A program made the translations under genes and the position numbers. From Aureimonas pseudogalii (lineage in GTDB: Bacteria > Pseudomonadota > Alphaproteobacteria > Rhizobiales > Rhizobiaceae): DNA of 64,000 nucleotides. A model generated the notes under the pieces. The model was not told where the DNA came from. It was given only the letters and a program-made list of their open reading frames with translations, and ran no database searches. Location of the stretch: assembly GCF_014196835.1 (NCBI RefSeq), contig NZ_JACIEK010000001.1:62001-126000 (forward strand). Direction: 5' to 3'. Numbering within the stretch: the stretch's first letter is position 1; each line of letters starts with the position of its first letter. This document shows positions 53,058 to 61,298 of this stretch, in pieces.

Positions 53058-54568
53058 CCCGATCCCGCATGACGCGCCTTCTCGCCGCCACCGCGCTGGC
53101 AGCCCTCTCCCTCACCGCCTCGATCGCCGAAGCCGCGGGCGTCCTCACCATCGGCCGGCGCGAAGATTCCACGACGTTCGATCCCATCGCCTCGGCGCAG
53201 AACGTCGACAACTGGGTCTATTCCAACGTCTTCGACGTGCTGGTGCGCGTCGACAAGACCGGCACGAAGCTGGAGCCGGGCCTCGCCGAGAGCTGGACCG
53301 TCTCGGACGACAAGCTGACCTATACGTTCAAGCTGCGCGACGCGAAGTTCTCCGACGGCTCGCCCGTCACCGCCGAGGACGCGGCCTTCTCGCTGCTGCG
53401 CATCCGCGACGAGCCGACCTCGCTCTGGTCTGCCACCTATTCGATCGTCGACACCGCCACGACGAGCGACCCGAAGACGCTCGTCGTCAAGCTGAAGGAG
53501 CCCTCGGTGCCCTTCCTCGCCTCGCTAGCGCTGCCCAACGTCTCGGTGCTGCCGAAGGCGGTGGTCGAGGCGAAGGGCGAGGAGTTCGCCTCCGCGCCGG
53601 TCGGCTCGGGCGCCTTCTCGGTGAAGGAGTGGATCCGCGGCGATCGGGTGATCCTCGAGAAGAACCCGAACTACTGGGAGGCCGACAAGGTCAGCCTCGA
53701 CGGCGTCGAGTGGATCTCGGTGCCCGACGACAACACGCGCATGCTCAACGTGCAGGCGGGCGAGCTCGACGCCGCGATCTTCGTGCCCTTCTCGCGCGTC
53801 GAGCAGCTGAAGCAGGACAAGGATCTCAAGGTCTCGCTCGACCCCTCCACCCGCGAGGACGCGTTGCTCATCAACCATACAAAGGGCAAGCTCGGCGAGA
53901 TCCCGGTGCGCCAAGCGCTCGACATGGCCATCGACAAGCAGGCGATCGTCGACGCCGTGACCTTCGGCATCGGCACGGTGGCCAATTCCTACGTGCCGAA
54001 GGGCGCGCTCTACTATTACGCAAATAACCTGCGCCGTCCCTACGACCCCGAGAAGGCCAAGGCGATGCTGGCGGAAGCCGGCGCGAGCGATCTCGCGCTC
54101 GACTACAACGTGAAGGCCGGCGACGAGGTGGACGAGCAGATCGCCGTCCTCATCCAGCAGCAGCTTTCCAAGGCCGGCGTCACCGTCAACATCAACAAGG
54201 TGGACGCCGCCTCGCAGTGGGACATGTTCATCGCCGGCGACTTCGACGTCGCGGTGGGCTACTGGACGAACGACGTGCTCGACCCCGACCAGAAGACCAC
54301 CTTCGTGCTCGGCGACGATTCGAACATGAACTACATGACCCGCTACAAGAACGAGACGGTCAAGGCGCTCGTCGCGCAGGCCCGCACCGAGGCCGACCCG
54401 GCCAAGCGTGAGGCCATGTATGTCGAGCTGCAGAAGACCGCCAAGGCCGAGGCCAACTGGATCGACCTCTACTACAGCCCCTACATCAACGTGACCCGCG
54501 CCAACATCGACGGCTTCTACCAGAACCCGCTCGGCCGCTTCTGGCTGGAGGACGTGAAGAAGAACTGA
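53054..54568 (+). CDS. ABC transporter substrate-binding protein, family 5
   Basis: Periplasmic binding protein of 504 aa (SBP_bac_5), the specificity component of the importer. The signal peptide is about residues 1-27, ending SIAEAAG. The mature part has FDPIASAQNVDNWVYSNVFDVL, LEPGLAESWTVSDDKLTYTFKLRDAKFSDGSPV and VGSGAFSVKEW, typical of peptide- and opine-type binders. It is the last gene of the row; in similar operons the binding protein comes first, so this order is slightly unusual. Ligand unknown. Confidence 0.92.
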   Translation: MTRSRMTRLLAATALAALSLTASIAEAAGVLTIGRREDSTTFDPIASAQNVDNWVYSNVFDVLVRVDKTGTKLEPGLAESWTVSDDKLTYTFKLRDAKFSDGSPVTAEDAAFSLLRIRDEPTSLWSATYSIVDTATTSDPKTLVVKLKEPSVPFLASLALPNVSVLPKAVVEAKGEEFASAPVGSGAFSVKEWIRGDRVILEKNPNYWEADKVSLDGVEWISVPDDNTRMLNVQAGELDAAIFVPFSRVEQLKQDKDLKVSLDPSTREDALLINHTKGKLGEIPVRQALDMAIDKQAIVDAVTFGIGTVANSYVPKGALYYYANNLRRPYDPEKAKAMLAEAGASDLALDYNVKAGDEVDEQIAVLIQQQLSKAGVTVNINKVDAASQWDMFIAGDFDVAVGYWTNDVLDPDQKTTFVLGDDSNMNYMTRYKNETVKALVAQARTEADPAKREAMYVELQKTAKAEANWIDLYYSPYINVTRANIDGFYQNPLGRFWLEDVKKN

Positions 54569-54626
54569 CGCCCGAGGGCCGGCCGGCGCGTCATCCGCCG
54601 ACCGCCATCGTCAATTCTCGCCGCCG

Positions 54627-55820
54627 TCACTCCTGAAACGTGACGGTGGTCACCTTCTTCTCCACCAGCTTCGACAGGGCCTCGGCGTCCCAGTTCGTCA
54701 GCCGGACGCAGCCATGGCTTTGCGTCTTGTCGATATGCGAGGGATCGGGCGTTCCGTGGATACCGTAGGTGGGCTTGGAGAGGTCGATCCAGACTGAGCC
54801 GACCGGCCCGTTCGGCCCCGGCGGCAGCGTCAGCACCTTCGTGTTCTTGCCCTGCTGGAAGTTTTCCTTCGGGTTGTAGGTGTAGCTCGGGCGTGACGCG
54901 ACGGCCTCCACGATCACCTCGCCCGAAGGCGACGGCGTGTCCGTCGAGCCGATCGAGGCGGGAACGGTGAGCACCAGCGCGCCGTCCTCGGCATAGGCCA
55001 GCAATTCTCCCTTCGACTTGTCGACGACGATGCGCGTCACCTTGGTGGTCGGTTCCTCGCCGGTGTCGGCCACCAGAATCGTCGTCCCGGCCTTCGTGAA
55101 GTCGGCGTTCGGATTGAGGCTCCTCAGCAGGTCCTCGTCCATGTGGAAGCGCTCGGCGAGCATCTCGCGCGGGCCGCGAAAGGCGATCGAGTTCAGCTCC
55201 GCGAGCTTGGCGTAGTCCGTCGGCAGCTTGGCGATATAGGGGCCCTTCGCGTCCTTGGCCGTAATTTCGTAGGTCTTCAAGACATCCCCGCCATCCACCG
55301 CTAGGATGTTCCAGAGATCGGCGTCCGGCTCGCCGTCCACCGGCAGCCCCCGCATCTCCTCGTAGGCACGCACCGCCTTCACCGTGTTGCCGCCAAGGAA
55401 CCCGTCGATGACGCCGGGCGAGGCGTGCGCGCGGTCGAGCAGCACCTGCAGACGGATGAGGAAGGGGTCAGCCGATTCCTGCTTCGGCGCATCCACGGTG
55501 TCGGTGAGATCGACCTCGTCGGATGCCGATGCGCCCGCCGCAGCGGCGCCGGCCTCGTCAGGTGCCGGATCGTCGTCGGAGGGAAGCCCTTCCGGCGCCG
55601 GCGCGTCTTCGGTTTCGCCCGCTTCCGTCTCGCCGGGGGTGGCCTGCACTGCCGCCGCTGCCTCGGCCTCCTTCGCCGCGCGTTCGCTCTGGCGTTGCTG
55701 GAAGGCCTCCAGCGTCGCGCCGTCGATCGCCTCGCGAGAGAGTTCGGCGGAAAGCGCGGGAGCGGCCGTCGAGGCCAGAAGCGCCGTGAACAGGAGGGCG
55801 GCAGGTCGAAGGGTCGGCAT
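54627..55820 (-). CDS. L,D-transpeptidase with peptidoglycan-binding domain
   Basis: Exported YkuD-family enzyme of 397 aa. A signal peptide (about residues 1-24) is followed by an Ala/Glu/Asp-rich low-complexity stretch to about residue 110, a peptidoglycan-binding type-1 domain (VLLDRAHASPGVIDGFLGGNTVKAVRAYE), and a C-terminal catalytic domain. The motif HGTPDPSHIDKTQSHGCVRL holds the catalytic His-Gly-Cys set. It would make 3-3 cross-links or anchor proteins to the wall. GGAG precedes the ATG. It converges on the ABC operon and is separated from the AKR gene by 135 bases. Confidence 0.91.
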   Translation of the reverse strand: MPTLRPAALLFTALLASTAAPALSAELSREAIDGATLEAFQQRQSERAAKEAEAAAAVQATPGETEAGETEDAPAPEGLPSDDDPAPDEAGAAAAGASASDEVDLTDTVDAPKQESADPFLIRLQVLLDRAHASPGVIDGFLGGNTVKAVRAYEEMRGLPVDGEPDADLWNILAVDGGDVLKTYEITAKDAKGPYIAKLPTDYAKLAELNSIAFRGPREMLAERFHMDEDLLRSLNPNADFTKAGTTILVADTGEEPTTKVTRIVVDKSKGELLAYAEDGALVLTVPASIGSTDTPSPSGEVIVEAVASRPSYTYNPKENFQQGKNTKVLTLPPGPNGPVGSVWIDLSKPTYGIHGTPDPSHIDKTQSHGCVRLTNWDAEALSKLVEKKVTTVTFQE

Positions 55821-55955
55821 GGGAAACTCCGCGAAGGCCGAGCGATCGAGACGAAGCCCTGGTGCCTGCTCGTCGCCCGCGCCCTCAACGATCCGCCGCC
55901 GCCCCGGTTGCCCCCGAGATGGCAAGGCGACGCTTCTTTTCGTTGCCGCGACGCG

Positions 55956-56906
55956 TCAGCCGCCGGCGGCGTCCAGCTTGGCCTTGTCGTCGGCGTCGAG
56001 CGTCAGCTCCGCAGCGCGTGCGAGGCTGGACAGCTGATCGAGACTGGTGGCGCTGGCGATCGGCGCAGTGACGCCCTCGGCCGCCATCACCCACGCGAGC
56101 GCCACCTCGGCGGGCTTGGCCGAGAGGCGAGCCGACACCGCGTCGAGCGCGGCGAGGATGCGCTCGCCCTTGGCGTCGAGATACTTGCCCACTGCGGTGC
56201 CGCGTCGACTTCCCTCCAGATCCGCCTTCGTGCGGTACTTGCCGGACAGGAAGCCGGAGGCGAGGCTGAAATAGGTGACGACGCCGATCTCTTCGTCGAT
56301 GCACAAGTCTCGAAGCGGCCCCTCGAAGCTGCCGCGGTCGTAGAGATTGTACTCGGGCTGCAGCACGTCGTAGCGTGGCAGGTTCGCTGCGGCCGAAACC
56401 TTAAGCGCCTCGCCGAGCTGGGCAGCGTCGAGGTTGGAGGCGCCGACATGGCGGATCTTGCCGGCCTCGCGCAGCCGCTGATAGGCACCGAGCGTCTCCT
56501 CGTATGGCGTGTCCTTGTCGGGCCAGTGCGAGAAGTAGAGGTCGATCCGGTCGGTCTGCAGTCGGCGGAGCGAGTCCTCGGCGGCCTCGGCGATCCAGCG
56601 CGCCGACAAGCCCTTGCGCCCCTCGCCGAGATCGGAGCCCACCTTGGTGAAGAGCGTGACCTTCTCCCGCTTGCCCGGGTTGGCGGCGAGCCAGCGGCCG
56701 ATGATCGTCTCGGACTCGCCGCCGGAATGGCCGGGCACCCAGGCCGAATAGACGTCGGCAGTGTCGATGGCGTCGAAGCCGTGATCGACGAAGGCGTCGA
56801 GCAGCCGGAAGCTCGTCGCCTCGTCGGCGGTCCAGCCGAAGACGTTGCCGCCGAAGACGAGGGGGGCGATGGAAAGGTCGGTGCGGCCGAGCCTGCGATG
56901 GTTCAT
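55956..56906 (-). CDS. Aldo/keto reductase
   Basis: Aldo/keto reductase of 316 aa. Catalytic residues are visible as Asp and Tyr in AIDTADVYSAWV, Lys in LFTKVGSD and His in LYFSHWPDKDT. The cofactor loop near the C-terminus is VTAPIASATSLDQL. The N-terminus MNHRRLGRTDLSIAPLVFGGNVFGW is typical of the YajO/Tas-like branch. It differs from the other reductase in this window (about 18 kb) enough to be a separate subfamily. Substrate unknown; divergent from the amino-acid-binding protein gene. Confidence 0.91.
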   Translation of the reverse strand: MNHRRLGRTDLSIAPLVFGGNVFGWTADEATSFRLLDAFVDHGFDAIDTADVYSAWVPGHSGGESETIIGRWLAANPGKREKVTLFTKVGSDLGEGRKGLSARWIAEAAEDSLRRLQTDRIDLYFSHWPDKDTPYEETLGAYQRLREAGKIRHVGASNLDAAQLGEALKVSAAANLPRYDVLQPEYNLYDRGSFEGPLRDLCIDEEIGVVTYFSLASGFLSGKYRTKADLEGSRRGTAVGKYLDAKGERILAALDAVSARLSAKPAEVALAWVMAAEGVTAPIASATSLDQLSSLARAAELTLDADDKAKLDAAGG

Positions 56907-57071
56907 GGGAGATGCTCCAATGGCGTTCGGCCGGCGTTTTCCGCACCGACCAAGCTTTCGCCTTCATATAAGGGAAGCCTACGATTTGCCGAGCCTCGCC
57001 TCGCCGGGCTTTCGCGCCGCAGCGACCGGGGATAAGCTCGCAGCTCCCGTTCCCTGGCGAAAGGCCTCCCC

Positions 57072-57833
57072 ATGAAGACGATCCTCCTTCTCGCGACGAC
57101 CGCGCTGCTGGCCTTCGCGCCGGCGGCTTCCGCCCAGGAAGGCCGCGAGATCCGGATCGCCACCGAGGGCGCCTATCCCCCCTTCAACGTCGCGCAGCCC
57201 GACGGCTCGATCACCGGCTTCGACGTCGACATCGCCAACGCACTCTGCGCGGCGATGAAGGCCAAGTGCACGATCGTGGCGCAGGACTGGGACGGCATGA
57301 TCCCCGCCCTCCAGGCCAACAAGTTCGACGCCATCATCGCCTCGATGAGCATCACCGAGGAGCGCCAGAAGCAGATCGACTTCACCGACAAGTACTACAC
57401 GACGCCGCTCGCCGTGGTGGTGCCGAAGGAGTCCGACGTCGCCGGCGTGACGCCCGCCGACATGAAGGGCCGGGCCGTGGGCGCGCAGGCCTCCACCACG
57501 CAAGGCAACTACGCCGACGAGGTCTATGCCAAGGCCGGCGCCGACGTGAAGCTCTACCCGACGCAGGACGAGGCCACCGCCGACCTGCAGAACGGACGCA
57601 TCGACGCGCTGATCTCCGACAAGTTCGTGGTCACCGACTGGCTGACGGCGGAGGGCAAGGACTGCTGCCGCATGCTCGGCGACGTGCCGGGCACCGAGAC
57701 CGACGCCGGCATCGGCCTGCGCAAGGGCGATGAGGCGCTGCGCACCGCCTTCAACAAGGCGATCGCCGACATCCGCACTGATGGCACCTACAAGACGATC
57801 GTCGCCAAGTACTTCCCCTTCGACATCTACTGA
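57072..57833 (+). CDS. Polar amino acid ABC transporter binding protein (orphan)
   Basis: Periplasmic binding protein of 253 aa (SBP_bac_3), similar in layout to Arg/Lys/ornithine binders. The signal peptide ends ASAQ near residue 22; mature landmarks are IRIATEGAYPPFNVAQPDGSITGFDVDIANAL, KFDAIIASMSITEERQKQIDFTDKYY and AQASTTQGNYADEV. No permease or ATPase gene follows; instead a DadA-like oxidoreductase begins 55 bases on. The cognate membrane parts must be elsewhere. Ligand is probably a basic amino acid but is not certain. Confidence 0.89.
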   Translation: MKTILLLATTALLAFAPAASAQEGREIRIATEGAYPPFNVAQPDGSITGFDVDIANALCAAMKAKCTIVAQDWDGMIPALQANKFDAIIASMSITEERQKQIDFTDKYYTTPLAVVVPKESDVAGVTPADMKGRAVGAQASTTQGNYADEVYAKAGADVKLYPTQDEATADLQNGRIDALISDKFVVTDWLTAEGKDCCRMLGDVPGTETDAGIGLRKGDEALRTAFNKAIADIRTDGTYKTIVAKYFPFDIY

Positions 57834-57888
57834 CCGGGCGCGGCGCCGCGTCCCCTTCCGGGCCGGCGCCGCTCCCTCGGACCCTTCC

Positions 57889-59145
57889 ATGACCCAGCCC
57901 GACATTCTCGTTCTCGGCGCCGGCATCGTCGGCGTCTCTGCCGCGCTGCATCTGCAGGCGCGCGGGCGAGATGTCGTGCTGGTCGATCGCCGGGCGCCCG
58001 GCGAGGGCACGAGCTTCGGCAATGCCGGGCTCATCGAGCGCTCCAGCATGGTGCCCTACGCCTTTCCCCGGCGCTGGCGCACGGTGCTGCGCTACGGGCT
58101 GAACCGCTCCACGGACCTGCGCTTCGACTGGCGCCATCTGCCGGCCGCGGCGCCGTTCCTATTGCGCTACTGGCACCACTCGGCGCCCCGCCGGCTGGCG
58201 CTCGCGGCCGAGGCGATGCGTCCGCTCGTCGAGGCGAGCGTCGCCGAGCATGACGCTCTCATCGCCGAGGCGGGCGCGGCCGATCTGGTGCGGGCCGAGG
58301 GCTGGATCGCGCTATGGCGGAGCCCCGAAGGCTTCCGCGACGGCGTCACGAACAGCGGTACGACGCCGTATCGGGGCCTTGGCGCAGACGTTCTCGATGC
58401 GGCCGCCTTCGCGGCCTGCGAGCCCGACTTCGCCCCCGGCGCGGTGGCGGGCGCCATTCACTGGCGCGACCCGAAGACGGTGAGCGACCCTTCCGAGCTG
58501 ACGAAGCGCTACGCCCGCCTCTTCGAGCGGCGCGGTGGCCGGGTGGTGCAGGGCGACGCCTCGACGCTCGATACGTCGGGTTCGCGCTGGGCAGTGGAGA
58601 CTGCGGACGGGCCGCTTCGCGCCGGCGCCGCGGTGGTCGCGCTCGGGCCCCAGTCCGGCATCCTCGCACGTCGCTTCGGCTCGCCGGTGCCGCTCGGCAT
58701 CAAGCGCGGCTATCATCGGCACTACACGCCCCCGCCCGGCCGCACGCTCCGCCACGCGGTGGTGGACGAGGATTTCGGCTACGTGCTGGCGCCGATGCGG
58801 CGCGGTGTGAGGCTCACCACCGGCGTCGAGTTCGCTCATCCCGACGCGCCCGCGGACCCCACGCAGATCGTGCGGGCCGAGCGGCGGGCGCACGAGATCT
58901 TCGATCTCGGCACGCCGGTGGAGACGACGCCCTGGCTGGGCCTGCGCCCCTGCCTGCCCGACATGCGGCCGGTGATCGGCCCGGCCCCCGGCCATCCCGG
59001 TCTCTGGTTCGACTTCGGCCATGCCCATCACGGGCTGACGGTGGGGCCGGCGAGCGGCCGACTGCTGGCCGAGATGATGACCGGCGAAACCCCGTTCGCC
59101 GACCCTGCTCCCTTTGCCGCGACGCGATTTCTTCGGCACCCCTGA
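57889..59145 (+). CDS. FAD-dependent oxidoreductase (DadA-like)
   Basis: Flavoprotein of 418 aa of the DAO fold, closest in layout to D-amino acid dehydrogenases. The FAD-binding loop is LGAGIVGVSAALHLQARG at residues 8-25, then SFGNAGLIERSSMVPYAFP, a DadA-like segment, and GLTVGPASGRLLAEMM near the end. Such enzymes oxidise D-amino acids or related amines and pass electrons to the respiratory chain. Its place after an amino-acid binding protein suggests coupled uptake and oxidation. Substrate not determined. Confidence 0.87.
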   Translation: MTQPDILVLGAGIVGVSAALHLQARGRDVVLVDRRAPGEGTSFGNAGLIERSSMVPYAFPRRWRTVLRYGLNRSTDLRFDWRHLPAAAPFLLRYWHHSAPRRLALAAEAMRPLVEASVAEHDALIAEAGAADLVRAEGWIALWRSPEGFRDGVTNSGTTPYRGLGADVLDAAAFAACEPDFAPGAVAGAIHWRDPKTVSDPSELTKRYARLFERRGGRVVQGDASTLDTSGSRWAVETADGPLRAGAAVVALGPQSGILARRFGSPVPLGIKRGYHRHYTPPPGRTLRHAVVDEDFGYVLAPMRRGVRLTTGVEFAHPDAPADPTQIVRAERRAHEIFDLGTPVETTPWLGLRPCLPDMRPVIGPAPGHPGLWFDFGHAHHGLTVGPASGRLLAEMMTGETPFADPAPFAATRFLRHP

Positions 59146-59240
59146 CCTGCGGCATACCCGGCGCCAGTCCGAGCGAGCCTTGACGAAACCGTGATGGGCG
59201 TCAGTTCGATGGGACGGAATGCTGCGTGGAGTGCCGGGGA

Positions 59241-60740
59241 ATGGATCTGAAAATGCCGGACGCGCCGAGCCCGATCGACCGGGCTTCCGAAGACGAGAGG
59301 TCGTTCGTGCAGCCGGCGTCCGACAGCGTGGTCCTCGCCCCTGCCGAAGCCTATCCCCGCATCGACCTGCGCGCGCCCGGCGAACCCTGGAGCAAGCGCC
59401 GCGCCGCCGGAAAGCGCCTGCGGCAGGCCGTGTCGCATGTCGAGCTCTGCCGCCCGGTATCGACCGGCGACCGGCCGGATCCCGTCTCGCTCATCGAGGC
59501 CTCCAACCGGGGCCGGCAGGCGCGTCTCGTACCATTGCGCACCGCGCGCATGGCGCAGTCGCCCTTCGCGTTCCTGCGCGGCGCGGCGCCGGTGATGGCG
59601 TCGGACCTGTCCCGCGCGCCCCGCAGCGGCATCGACGTGGTGATCGACGGCGACGCCCATATCAGCAATTTCGGCCTGTTCGGCACGCCGCAACGCGACG
59701 TGGTGCTCGACCTCAACGATTTCGACGAGGTGACGATCGGCCCGTGGGAATGGGACCTGAAGCGGCTCGTCGCCAGCCTCAACGTCGCCGCGCGCGACGA
59801 GGGCATCGGCAAGGGAGAGCGTCGCCGCGCCGCCACGGGCTGCGTCGCCGGCTACCGCCGGGCAATGACCGAGCTGGCGCCGCAGGGCCCGATCGACGTC
59901 TGGCACCGCGCCGCGCGGGCCGACAATCTCGACTTCGAGGGCATCGAGATCGATGCGGAATCGCAGGCCGTCTTGCGCAAGGCGGTGGAGAAGGCGCGCA
60001 AGCGCAACAACCAGTCGCTGCTGCAGAAGGTCGGCGAGCGGCAGGTCGACGGCGGCTGGCGCTTCCGCGAGGATCCGCCGATTCTTACCCCGGTCGACGA
60101 CGAGACGCGCGAGGCCGTCATCACGGGGCTAGAGCACTATGCCGAATCGCTGTCGCGCGAGCGCCGCTTCATGCTCAGCCGCTACCATGTGGTGGACGTC
60201 GCGCACCGCGTGGTCGGCGTCGGCAGCGTCGGCACGCGCGCCTATGTGGCGCTGCTCTTCGGCAATTCCGACCAGGACGCGCTGTTCCTGCAGGTGAAGG
60301 AGGCGATCCGCCCCTCGCTCGCGCCCTTCGTCGCCGACCTGCCCGAGCCCTACGGCTCGCACGAGGGCGCGCGCGTCGTCTACGGCCAGCGTCTGCTGCA
60401 GGCGGTGGGCGACCCGCTGCTCGGCTGGACGACGATCGACGAACGGCCCTACTACGTGCGGCAGATGAAGAACATGAAGGGCGAAATCCCGCACTCGCTC
60501 CTCGCCGGGCGCTCGCTCGTGTTCTTCGCCTGGGGCTACGGCGCGCTGCTCGCCCGCGCCCACGCGCGCACCGGCGACGCCGCGGCGATCTCCGGCTATC
60601 TCGGCGGCCCCGAAACTCATTCGCTCGACGAAGCGCTGGCCGACTGGGCCGAGGACTATGCCGACGTCAACGCCGCCGACCATGCCGCCTTCGTGGCGGC
60701 GATCGCGGCAGGCCGGATCGAGGCCTCCCGCGAGACGTGA
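59241..60740 (+). CDS. DUF2252 family protein
   Basis: A protein of 499 aa in the DUF2252 family, function unknown. Characteristic blocks are SPFAFLRGAAPVMASDL, DGDAHISNFGLFGTPQRDVVLDLNDFDE and WDLKRLVASLNVAAR, then YYVRQMKNMKGEI and WGYGALLARAHARTGD. The start is uncertain: this ATG has GGGGA immediately before it, a GTG at 59226 has GGGACGGA at good spacing, and an ATG at 59253 is also possible. Nothing around it indicates a role. It is convergent with the small secreted protein gene. Confidence 0.83.
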   Translation: MDLKMPDAPSPIDRASEDERSFVQPASDSVVLAPAEAYPRIDLRAPGEPWSKRRAAGKRLRQAVSHVELCRPVSTGDRPDPVSLIEASNRGRQARLVPLRTARMAQSPFAFLRGAAPVMASDLSRAPRSGIDVVIDGDAHISNFGLFGTPQRDVVLDLNDFDEVTIGPWEWDLKRLVASLNVAARDEGIGKGERRRAATGCVAGYRRAMTELAPQGPIDVWHRAARADNLDFEGIEIDAESQAVLRKAVEKARKRNNQSLLQKVGERQVDGGWRFREDPPILTPVDDETREAVITGLEHYAESLSRERRFMLSRYHVVDVAHRVVGVGSVGTRAYVALLFGNSDQDALFLQVKEAIRPSLAPFVADLPEPYGSHEGARVVYGQRLLQAVGDPLLGWTTIDERPYYVRQMKNMKGEIPHSLLAGRSLVFFAWGYGALLARAHARTGDAAAISGYLGGPETHSLDEALADWAEDYADVNAADHAAFVAAIAAGRIEASRET

Positions 60741-60749
60741 GGCTCTCGG

Positions 60750-61220
60750 CTATCGCGCTGGGCCGCGCAGGCTCTCGGTGATCGGCTTCAGCAGCCGGTC
60801 GTAGGGGTCGCGCAGGTCGGGCGGATAGCGCACGGACACCGAGTGGATCAACCCGCCGCGGAAGATGTAGCGCTCGTAGAAGATGCGTCCGTCCGGGCGG
60901 AAGCCCGAGACCACCGCCCAGTTGCTCCCCGTTCGCTGGTAGGTGACGCGGTCGAGGCTGCGGCGCCAGTCGACCAGCGTTCGCGGCGTGCGCCGCTCCA
61001 CATTGTCGAGCGCATAGATCACGATCTCGGCGCCGTCGTCCGATCGCCAGCCCTGCCCCTCGCCGTCGGGCGACGCCGGCATGATGCGCGGGAAGGCCTT
61101 CGCCGGAAAGCTCGCCGACGTGCCGTAGGTCGGGTTGGTGTAGGTATAGGCTGCGGCCGGCAGCACGCCGGCGCCCAGCGCCAGCACCGTCGCAAAGACG
61201 ATGGTTCGAAAGCCTCGCAT
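60750..61220 (-). CDS. Small secreted protein, unknown function
   Basis: I do not recognise a family. The product (156 aa) has a signal peptide (about residues 1-25, MRGFRTIVFATVLALGAGVLPAAA) and a compact beta-rich mature domain with YTNPTYGTSASFPAKAFP, DDGAEIVIYALDN and NWAVVSGFRPDGRIFYERYIFRGG. The look is of a periplasmic domain of about 130 aa without cysteines. GAGGGAAT precedes the ATG; an earlier start would extend the signal region. It is downstream of the mechanosensitive channel gene on the same strand, 78 bases away, so the two may be co-transcribed. Confidence 0.75.
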   Translation of the reverse strand: MRGFRTIVFATVLALGAGVLPAAAYTYTNPTYGTSASFPAKAFPRIMPASPDGEGQGWRSDDGAEIVIYALDNVERRTPRTLVDWRRSLDRVTYQRTGSNWAVVSGFRPDGRIFYERYIFRGGLIHSVSVRYPPDLRDPYDRLLKPITESLRGPAR

Positions 61221-61298
61221 CGATCGTATTCCCTCGTTCGTCGTCCCCACGAAGGCAACGCGGCGGATTCCGCCGGGTTGCGTCCTCGGTTGCATCGA

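Noticed and set aside
47327-54568. A luxI-type AHL synthase near the regulator
   Set aside because: No acyl-homoserine-lactone synthase-like product was found anywhere in the window.
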